Assembly: GCA_012522035.1 (NCBI GenBank) | Contig: JAAYLF010000401.1 | Span: 1-5,074 of the forward strand | Source of the DNA: Clostridiaceae bacterium | GTDB lineage: Bacteria > Bacillota > Clostridia > UBA1212 > DUPL01 | DNA: 5,074 nucleotides | Direction: 5' to 3' | Shown here: positions 1 to 4,920 of the stretch, one piece after another | Position numbering within the stretch: the stretch's first letter is position 1 | How the letters are laid out: every line of letters begins with the position of its first letter | Position numbers and translations under genes: made by a program | Notes under the pieces: generated by a model | What the model was told of the DNA's origin: nothing | The model's database searches: none | What the model saw: only the letters and a program-made list of their open reading frames with translations

Positions 1-217
1 TACCCGCGATTTTGCAGTCAAAACGCTTTTTACACGCATTTTTGGTTTGCATGGTTGAAACCTCTTTTCGACTGATGAAAACACGATGTTTTTTTACTTC
101 TCTCATAATGGTGCTTGCCGGTCGTGATAAATCCACAGCTATTTCAGCAAACGATTTACCTTCCTTAAGCATTTTTTGAATGGTGATCCTGTCTTCCAAT
201 GTCAAATGTTTATCCAT
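1..217 (-). CDS. IS30-family transposase, N-terminal part (runs off left edge)
   Basis: This is the first 72 codons of a transposase read leftwards; the remainder lies outside the window. The ATG at 217 follows a good ribosome binding site (GAGGGAGG about six bases upstream). The protein begins MDKHLTLEDRITIQKML and continues through KEGKSFAEIAVDLSRPAST to IMREVKKHR. This is the helix-turn-helix (HTH_38-like) N-terminal domain typical of IS30 transposases, which bind the element ends. After it comes a Lys/Cys-rich stretch (NACKKRFDCK), also usual at this point in the family. Family members are normally about 310-350 residues with a DDE catalytic domain, so whether this copy is intact cannot be judged here. 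Family assignment is strong; activity is unknown. Confidence 0.88.
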   Translation of the reverse strand, partial: MDKHLTLEDRITIQKMLKEGKSFAEIAVDLSRPASTIMREVKKHRVFISRKEVSTMQTKNACKKRFDCKIAG

Positions 218-294
218 AAATGCCTCCCTCTACTCCTAAGCAGGCAACAAGTAAATAATTACACGTAATCATGAAAAAGCAAACGCAATTTTTA

Positions 295-314
295 TGGGTA
301 TCCTCGGGTACCCA
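295..314. repeat. Short inverted repeat upstream of IS30 transposase
   Basis: Perfect 6-bp arms TGGGTA (295-300) and TACCCA (309-314) flank an 8-base centre. It lies about 80 bp upstream of the transposase start, inside the presumed element end. It could be an operator or a small hairpin; nothing further supports a role. Confidence 0.45.
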
Positions 315-337
315 CAAAGGTATTTGATATTAGGATA

Positions 338-409
338 AAGTAAATGCAACTCTAGCCATAAGTTATTTGAATGCGGGTATTTACATCTTCAGAAGAAGTT
401 AATGCAACT
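338..409. repeat. Pair of direct repeats resembling IS30-type element ends
   Basis: AAGTAAATGCAACT (338-351) and AAGTTAATGCAACT (396-409) match at 13 of 14 positions and are spaced 58 bp apart, both upstream of the leftward IS30 transposase gene. Read on the minus strand they give AGTTGCATT[A/T]ACTT. A looser third copy in the same orientation lies at 274-290 (aaaaagcaaacgcaatt). Repeated short motifs near the end of an IS often form the terminal inverted repeat plus internal transposase-binding sites, which is the likely reading. The other end of the element would have to be seen to prove it. Confidence 0.5.
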
Positions 410-452
410 GTATCTTTGCATTTAATAATTCAAATGACCTTTTATTAACCAA

Positions 453-483
453 CAAAAAGAATGCTGCCCGCTCTTTCCGGCAT
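453..483 (-). terminator. Weak candidate intrinsic terminator after the AraC gene
   Basis: On the minus strand, 45 bases past the AraC stop codon, the sequence TGCCG...CGGGCA can fold into a short GC-rich stem with one bulged G. It is followed closely by TTCTTTTTG, a U-tract in RNA. The stem is only about five base pairs, so this is a modest candidate. Its position at the 3' end of the three-gene operon fits. Confidence 0.35.
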
Positions 484-528
484 GTATGAATTCTAAATAT
501 ATACGAATTTACCAGAATTTCCATTTGA

Positions 529-1338
529 TCAATCGCTATACATTCTCTCCCTGTATTGCGACGGTGTTATGTTTTCATGATACTTGAAAAATTTCAAGAA
601 TTTATTTGGATCATCCCAACCCAAAGCATTCGCTATAGCTGATATGGACATATCGGAATTATCCAGAAGTTTTTTCGACATCTTAATTTTTTCTGAATTA
701 ATAAATTTGTTGATAGACATACCCATTACCTTCTTAAACGCACGACCAAGATAGTCTTTGTTGTAATTGAGCTCCTCAGACAAAGTATCCAGGTCAATCT
801 GCAGCATTATGTTTTCGTTTATGTATTCAATAACTTTCTCTACCAGTTGCCTGTTGCCGCTTTTAGGTTTCAGCAATTCACTAATTATAGTAAGAATAAT
901 CAAAAGCTTGGCATCTTTAATAAAGTTGTAATAAGTGCCGGATGCAAAACTAGAATAAAGTTCAGTAATGGGTACTTCAATCATTCCCGCACTTTTTATA
1001 TGCACATATTTGATAAGTTCAAAAAATACAAATTGGTTGCAACTAAAATCGAGTGTATAAAAAATAGTATCCTTCTTACCATTACCATACATTTGAATCA
1101 TTCTGTAAGGAGGAACAAGCATTAAGCTCTTGTCAGTAAGAGCTATGATTTCTTTGTCAACCTTTATAACAACCTCACCTTGCGTTACATAGATAATCAA
1201 ATAGTTATCAAGGAAAATTTTCTGCATGGCAAATTCCTTCAGGAACCGATACCGCGATATCTCCATCAGTGCAAGCTGAATATTTACGTCATTTAAACCC
1301 TCATAATGGTTGTATAAATCGTCTTTTACAATTATCAT
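529..1338 (-). CDS. AraC-family transcriptional regulator
   Basis: This is a 269-residue one-component sugar regulator of standard length. Residues about 40-100 form an N-terminal cupin-like sensing domain, with a stretch of strands (YLIIYVTQGEVVIKV, then LMLVPPYRM) typical of AraC_binding. Residues about 163-266 are the double helix-turn-helix DNA-binding domain. The first recognition region lies around IDLDTLSEELNYNKDYLGRAFKK (positions 181-203). The second is SISAIANALGWDDPNKFLKFFK, followed by the family signature ITPSQYRERM near the C-terminus. The ATG at 1338 overlaps the stop of the upstream GH32 gene as ATGA and has an SD, AAGGTGAG, three bases upstream, so translation is probably coupled. 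As the last gene of the operon it most likely controls that operon in response to the substrate or its product. The ligand is not readable from sequence. Confidence 0.9.
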   Translation of the reverse strand: MIIVKDDLYNHYEGLNDVNIQLALMEISRYRFLKEFAMQKIFLDNYLIIYVTQGEVVIKVDKEIIALTDKSLMLVPPYRMIQMYGNGKKDTIFYTLDFSCNQFVFFELIKYVHIKSAGMIEVPITELYSSFASGTYYNFIKDAKLLIILTIISELLKPKSGNRQLVEKVIEYINENIMLQIDLDTLSEELNYNKDYLGRAFKKVMGMSINKFINSEKIKMSKKLLDNSDMSISAIANALGWDDPNKFLKFFKYHENITPSQYRERMYSD

Positions 1339-2918
1339 ATTCTCACCTTATATTGGTTTTTCAAGGAGGCAATTTTTATCTTCTCTACAGACACAGGAAT
1401 ATTTGAGATAATTTTCATGTAATTAAGTATGTAATCACAGTTCACCTCTCCGCTTAAGAGAAATTCTCCTTCATCAATAAATATCTCGATACTGTTCTTG
1501 TCAACAATAATGCGAAGCTGAAACTTATCCTTTTTAATGGACAAAGGTCCTTTTGCGTTTCCAAAGGCGATGTTGTTGTTCCTCATGTCACAAATAATCG
1601 GTATCCCAAACAGATTTATATTTAGAACCGCAGCCTCATTATATACACCGTTAATATAAATATCCAATGCTGATATATCCAAAACTTCCATAAAGGGTTT
1701 CTCTTTTGATACCTCGATATAGCTATACTCTTTTACATTGGCATAAAGAGTTGACATCTCCGATATTGGCCATGCACATAGATAAAGAGAGTCCTCAATC
1801 TTCTTCAGCTTCATCTCACATATTGTACTCATCTGTCCAGTGAAGGATGACGTATGCAGTATGTTCATCCACGACATTCTAATAACCTTGTCCGTTGTGT
1901 TGGAAAACACTTGCGGTGCATACATGCAATCCCCGTAATGTAACTTTTTTATAGTCTGGCATGGTACAAACATGCCATCCTTGAAAGAGCCAACCAGATA
2001 ACTGTCGCTAGCTCCGCTCAATATCCAGTAGCGCTGTCTCTTGTCATTATCAACACACAAACTGTATAATAAAGGACATTCACTATTCAAGCTAAGTTCA
2101 ATGGTTTGAAAAGCGCACCAGTCAACAAGGTTCTCCGATTTTAAAAGACAATACTTGCTTCCATAAAGGTACAAAACCATGACATAGCCAAGCAGATCAT
2201 CACAGTATACAACATTTGGATCCCTATTCAACTGCGTTATATTAGGCACAATCGGATTCTTTTTGTGCTTTATAAATGTTTTTCCATTGTCAGTTGAATA
2301 AGCCATGCAGACATTGAAATTCTTGCCTTGAGACAATGGTGAGGTTCCCCCTGCAGCGGTATAGAAAAGTACAATTGTGTCATACTCGCTATTCTTTACC
2401 TTTAGCAGATTCCTTTTGTCAACAATCCCACACCCTGAAAAGATGTACCCACAATCATCCGGAAAAAGGGCAGCATCAACCTCTTCCCAATGGAGCAAAT
2501 CTTTACTTACAGCATGTCCCCAATGCATGTTGCATTTTTCAACACCTGTAGGATTGTATTGAAAAAACATATGATATGTATTATTGGCATACACAAGACC
2601 ATTAGGATCGCTCATCCACCCGCTTTTTACTGTAAAATGATTAAACGGTTTATTCTCCAAATTATTCTCATAAATCGTGTCAGTTTGAATAATATGTTCA
2701 TCAGGAACTTCAAAAGAATATTCAGGCGTCTTGCAAACAATTTTTAGTTCCATGCATGCAAATCGCGAAAAGTCAACAAAGGCATAATTGTTTGGATTCA
2801 AAAAATCCAAAGCAATTTTTAGATCGTACACAAGTTTGCCATTGTTGTAAAACTCAAGCGTTTTCAGCGCCATATTGTTGTTATATGGCAAACAGATATA
2901 CTTTTTTTGAATAACCAC
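1335..2918 (-). CDS. Intracellular GH32 beta-fructosidase-like glycoside hydrolase
   Basis: This 527-residue protein belongs to the family of invertases, levanases and inulinases, which cleave terminal beta-fructofuranosyl bonds with retention. Residues 1-95 form the small beta-domain often found before GH32 in bacterial levanase-type proteins (DUF4980-like). The five-bladed propeller follows with all three catalytic motifs. The nucleophile is D104 in WMSDPNG (101-107), the transition-state stabiliser is D233 in RDPNV (232-236), and the acid/base is E280 in SECP. NMHWGHAVSKDLLHWEE (130-146) is classic GH32. Residues about 405-515 are the C-terminal beta-sandwich, with VDKNSIEIFIDEGE near 472-485. 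There is no signal peptide, so it should act in the cytoplasm on an imported sugar. The start is GTG at 2918, behind GGGTGAG, which overlaps the end of the kinase gene; the next ATG lacks an SD. Oddities are Ser for Asn in the NDPNG motif and ICE (366-368) where most relatives have PRE. Confidence 0.92.
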   Translation of the reverse strand: MVIQKKYICLPYNNNMALKTLEFYNNGKLVYDLKIALDFLNPNNYAFVDFSRFACMELKIVCKTPEYSFEVPDEHIIQTDTIYENNLENKPFNHFTVKSGWMSDPNGLVYANNTYHMFFQYNPTGVEKCNMHWGHAVSKDLLHWEEVDAALFPDDCGYIFSGCGIVDKRNLLKVKNSEYDTIVLFYTAAGGTSPLSQGKNFNVCMAYSTDNGKTFIKHKKNPIVPNITQLNRDPNVVYCDDLLGYVMVLYLYGSKYCLLKSENLVDWCAFQTIELSLNSECPLLYSLCVDNDKRQRYWILSGASDSYLVGSFKDGMFVPCQTIKKLHYGDCMYAPQVFSNTTDKVIRMSWMNILHTSSFTGQMSTICEMKLKKIEDSLYLCAWPISEMSTLYANVKEYSYIEVSKEKPFMEVLDISALDIYINGVYNEAAVLNINLFGIPIICDMRNNNIAFGNAKGPLSIKKDKFQLRIIVDKNSIEIFIDEGEFLLSGEVNCDYILNYMKIISNIPVSVEKIKIASLKNQYKVRI

Positions 2919-2924
2919 AACTTC

Positions 2925-4268
2925 TCACCCCAATGCTTTATACCCTATCATCTTTTGACATTCCTCCATGCTATTGTATAGCCCCGCTGAATATATTGCA
3001 AACAAAGCAGCGCCATAAGCCGTTTGCTCCTTGTGCACTGGAGCATACACATCCATACCAAAAGTCTTTCCAACCACTTTCGGCATTAAGGAATTCATGT
3101 AAAAGCCGTTGCCAGCTCCGACAAGCTTTGAGTGTTTCCTTTTTGTACCCGCATATAAATCATACAACTCATATACCATGCCGTGCACAAAGCCATTTAA
3201 TAAATTCTCTGGAGTAAAATTGTCAAAGTTTATGTTTGTAATGCTTCCTCTTAGATTGGGATTGGCTCTTGTTCCTTTAAACATAGTAGACACTTCAAGT
3301 GTAAGTTCCTCATTTTTATTTAGTATCCTGTCTATTAGAATGTTAATATATGAGTATTCATCAAAGTCAGAGTTGCATATGTCTTTTATAATCCTGCTAA
3401 AGAACTTCTCCAGAACATTAATTGCAGAACCACCACATAAAGAACAGCCCACCTGCAGATATAAATCGTTTATTAACGGCCTTACTTCCATGTTGCAATC
3501 AGGTTCTTTGCTTCTTGACATATATGATATCTGGCTGCCTGTTCCCATGTTAAACAATACAGTATTCTCCATATCGTTAACCGACCCCAAGAAGCTTGCC
3601 TGGTTGTCTCCTAAAGCAATGCTGACTGGTATTCCTCTATAATATCCTACGATAACATTTCCTTTTTCCACATCCGGTAAAACAACATCAACACCTGACA
3701 TTAAAACAGCATCTGCATCAAAGGTTGACTTATCCAAATCAAACAATCCAAAACTATGTGCATTGGATACATGAACAACAGGGTGTTTCCTGCCTGTTAA
3801 CCTCATAGCAACATAGTCGCCAATACTGCAAAACCCAAGATTATTCTGTCTTATTCCTTTTTCCTTGTGATAAAACAGGGTAACAAACCCATAACCTGAC
3901 GATACATCATGATTTGTAAGGGAAGACAAGTATTCAGCATAAGTAGTATCTTTGTAAGGTTCATTTCCGCCGCTGTGCATCCATGTATAAAGAGGGCTTG
4001 CACTTTCTCCTTTATTTGAAACATATACAATCCCATGCATCTGTCCTGCAAGACCAATACATTGCACATTATTAAACTCAATAATCTCATCTATTATAGC
4101 TCTTACCTTATTAAATATCTTCTCGGGATCTTGCAAATGTTCCTCCCCATTTGAAGACATGTCGGTTTTGTTGGATACCGTGATACTCTTTAATACTTTT
4201 CCACTATTAATTTCAACCAGGACTGCACTTATTGAAGTTGTGCCAATATCAATACCAATCGATGTCAT
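2925..4268 (-). CDS. FGGY-family ketose kinase, sedoheptulokinase-like
   Basis: This 447-residue kinase would transfer phosphate from ATP to a ketose in the cytoplasm. The start at 4268 is chosen because GGGGAGGAG lies a few bases upstream; the in-frame ATG at 4292 has no SD. The N-terminal lobe has the phosphate loop GIDIGTTS (residues 5-12) and GQMHG (75-79). GDNQASF (220-226) supplies the catalytic base D221. NMGTGSQIS (240-248), CGGSA (278-282), GTRANP (332-337) and GAGNG (384-388) form the C-terminal ATP lobe. The blocks SGYGFVTLFY, HVSNAHSFG and GTRANPNLRGSITNI resemble sedoheptulokinases more than xylulokinases. The WxDxR sugar-site motif is changed to WMHSG (96-100), so the substrate is uncertain. 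It is the first gene of the operon, and the GH32 gene starts 6 nt after its stop. Fructose, sedoheptulose or another ketose are all possible substrates. Confidence 0.87.
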   Translation of the reverse strand: MTSIGIDIGTTSISAVLVEINSGKVLKSITVSNKTDMSSNGEEHLQDPEKIFNKVRAIIDEIIEFNNVQCIGLAGQMHGIVYVSNKGESASPLYTWMHSGGNEPYKDTTYAEYLSSLTNHDVSSGYGFVTLFYHKEKGIRQNNLGFCSIGDYVAMRLTGRKHPVVHVSNAHSFGLFDLDKSTFDADAVLMSGVDVVLPDVEKGNVIVGYYRGIPVSIALGDNQASFLGSVNDMENTVLFNMGTGSQISYMSRSKEPDCNMEVRPLINDLYLQVGCSLCGGSAINVLEKFFSRIIKDICNSDFDEYSYINILIDRILNKNEELTLEVSTMFKGTRANPNLRGSITNINFDNFTPENLLNGFVHGMVYELYDLYAGTKRKHSKLVGAGNGFYMNSLMPKVVGKTFGMDVYAPVHKEQTAYGAALFAIYSAGLYNSMEECQKMIGYKALG

Positions 4269-4270
4269 AA

Positions 4271-4280
4271 ACTCCTCCCC
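4271..4280 (-). promoter_or_regulatory. Ribosome binding site fixing the kinase start
   Basis: GGGGAGGAGT on the minus strand sits two bases upstream of the ATG at 4268. It selects this start over the in-frame ATG at 4292, whose upstream sequence is AT-rich with no purine-rich element. Confidence 0.8.
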
Positions 4281-4317
4281 AAAATAATACATAAAACTTG
4301 TTACAACAACCTTGTCT

Positions 4318-4335
4318 TTATATTATTTTTTTCAT
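4318..4335 (-). CDS. Five-codon leader ORF or gene stub, MKKII-stop
   Basis: ATG AAA AAA ATA ATA TAA begins six bases downstream of AAGGAGGT, the strongest SD sequence in the operon leader, and ends 49 bases before the kinase start. The peptide is far too short to act as an enzyme. MKKII is how many exported binding proteins and lipoproteins of Firmicutes begin, so this may be the surviving start of a deleted upstream gene. Alternatively it is a leader ORF whose translation affects expression of the kinase. The sequence supports initiation here but does not decide between these readings. Confidence 0.45.
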   Translation of the reverse strand: MKKII

Positions 4336-4341
4336 GCAAAA

Positions 4342-4349
4342 ACCTCCTT
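4342..4349 (-). promoter_or_regulatory. Consensus Shine-Dalgarno of the MKKII mini-ORF
   Basis: AAGGAGGT on the minus strand is fully complementary to the anti-SD of 16S rRNA and is spaced normally from the ATG at 4335. It is better than the sites of all three operon genes, yet it serves only a five-codon reading frame. Confidence 0.75.
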
Positions 4350-4352
4350 CAT

Positions 4353-4371
4353 ATTCTAAAGGATATAGAAT
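4353..4371 (-). other. Small hairpin just upstream of the leader ribosome binding site
   Basis: Arms ATTCTA (4353-4358) and TAGAAT (4366-4371) enclose a 7-base loop. It directly follows the larger hairpin in the RNA sense and lies 3 bases before AAGGAGGT. It is AT-rich and would be weak alone; it may matter only together with its neighbour. Confidence 0.4.
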
Positions 4372-4372
4372 T

Positions 4373-4405
4373 TATAAGAGCATATCTTTTCGATACGCTC
4401 TTATA
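4373..4405 (-). other. 14-bp hairpin in the operon leader
   Basis: The outer arms TATAAGAGC (4373-4381) and GCTCTTATA (4397-4405) pair perfectly over 9 bp. In the minus-strand RNA the stem continues through a G-U pair and four more pairs to a GAAAA loop. It starts 6 bases past the stop codon of the surface-protein remnant. It could be that gene's terminator, but no T-run follows, so it may instead be a processing or stabilising structure for the operon RNA. The fold is clear; the function is inferred. Confidence 0.55.
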
Positions 4406-4410
4406 CTATC

Positions 4411-4830
4411 TTACGCCTTTTCAGCAATTTTAACCTTAAAGACAATCAGCGCTGACAGAGCAGTCATCATAATCATTAACAATAAAACAATATTCGGACC
4501 AGTATAATCGCCTGTCTCAACATTCTCCTCAGTTGGAGATGGTAATGGTTCCTCTGACAAATCAGTAAATACAGCCTTTGTGACTATTGCTTAAGAGTGT
4601 TCGGTCATTAACCCGACATGACCCTTTATCAACTCTATATCAATATCAGATATCGTATCAGCAAGTATTCCATCAACATAAATTTCAGCACTTTTTTCTT
4701 CCGCATCAAACACAAACTTGATTGTGTAACCATCAGTTCCATTCACACCTTCACTTGGGTGATAAGGAAATGCTAGACGAATTTCTTCCTTGGTCTGACA
4801 ACTTACCGGAATTCTTAAAAGCTTGATTAC
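4411..4830 (-). pseudogene. Remnant of a cell-surface carbohydrate-binding protein, C-terminal part
   Basis: One continuous reading frame, interrupted by a single TAA at 4591-4593, encodes about 139 residues. The upstream part is beta-rich: DGYTIKFVFDAEEKSAEIYV, a DG turn, then IKGHVGLMTEHS. After the stop it resumes as AIVTKAVFTDL. This is the end of a concanavalin/LamG-like lectin fold of the type attached to extracellular glycosidases. Next come a Pro/Glu linker (SEEPLPSPTEEN), NVETGD, a hydrophobic segment (IVLLLMIMTALSALIVF) and a basic tail (KVKIAEKA). That order matches a sortase-type sorting signal, with NVETG as a degenerate LPxTG. The fold resumes directly after TAA, so a point nonsense mutation is the simple explanation. 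There is no start codon; the frame closes at 4831 where the ISL3 end begins. It may once have been the exported partner of the GH32 enzyme. Confidence 0.7.
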
Positions 4831-4839
4831 TCAAAAATT

Positions 4840-4866
4840 GCACACTCCAATTAAATTGGGGTGTGC
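4840..4866. repeat. 13-bp inverted repeat at the left end of the ISL3 element
   Basis: GCACACTCCAATT (4840-4852) and AATTGGGGTGTGC (4854-4866) pair over 13 positions around a single central A, with one position forming G-T. On the minus strand the stem is followed by AATTTTTGA, so it could act as an intrinsic terminator that stops transcripts leaving the IS leftwards. On the plus strand it lies 55 bases before the transposase start and could shield it from outside transcription. It probably lies within or next to the IS terminal repeat, because the host reading frame ends at 4831. Confidence 0.6.
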
Positions 4867-4920
4867 ACTATTTTACGCGTACAGAGAGAAAAAGATTTAT
4901 TTAGCGTAGGAGGATTTTCA

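Larger units (their letters stand above)
218..528. other. Intergenic region between IS30 element and metabolic operon
   Basis: About 310 bp without a convincing gene on either strand. It should contain the 5' end of the IS30 element (promoter and terminal repeat, on the right side of the leftward transposase gene) and the 3' flank of the AraC gene. It holds two near-identical 14-mers, a degenerate third copy, an oppositely oriented related sequence, a short palindrome and a weak terminator-like hairpin; the main ones are listed separately. The exact boundary of the IS element cannot be fixed from this sequence alone. Confidence 0.7.

Noticed and set aside
274..425. CRISPR-like array from repeated TGCAAC motifs
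   Set aside because: The copies are short, unevenly spaced and in mixed orientation, with no spacer-repeat regularity; IS-end repeats explain them better.
487..520. AATTC/GAATT inverted repeat past the AraC stop as a terminator
   Set aside because: A 5-bp AT-rich stem with a long loop and no T-run; the 453-483 hairpin is a better candidate.
847..1125. 92-codon plus-strand frame inside the AraC gene
   Set aside because: Antisense to the regulator, low-complexity composition without a domain, best explained as chance.
3109..3642. 177-codon open frame on the plus strand inside the kinase gene
   Set aside because: It is antisense to strongly conserved kinase motifs, has no convincing ribosome binding site and no recognisable domain; it is a shadow of the minus-strand gene.
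4269..4292. Eight-residue longer N-terminus for the kinase from ATG at 4292
   Set aside because: No ribosome binding site lies upstream of 4292, whereas GGGGAGGAG precedes 4268, and FGGY kinases usually begin just before the GIDIGTTS loop.
4382..4440. Promoter for the operon, TTGCTG (minus strand) with TATAAG 16 bases on
   Set aside because: Only three of six -35 positions match, and the -10 overlaps the hairpin arm; too weak to annotate.
4298..4507. 69-codon plus-strand frame opposite the leader and the surface-protein tail
   Set aside because: It is antisense to the sorting-signal-like tail, whose hydrophobic-span and basic-tail order is far more specific; no SD precedes its ATG.
4591..4593. 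TAA in the surface-protein frame as programmed readthrough or recoding
   Set aside because: TAA is the least-read-through stop, no recoding structure is evident, and the 5' end of the gene is missing; simple decay is more likely.
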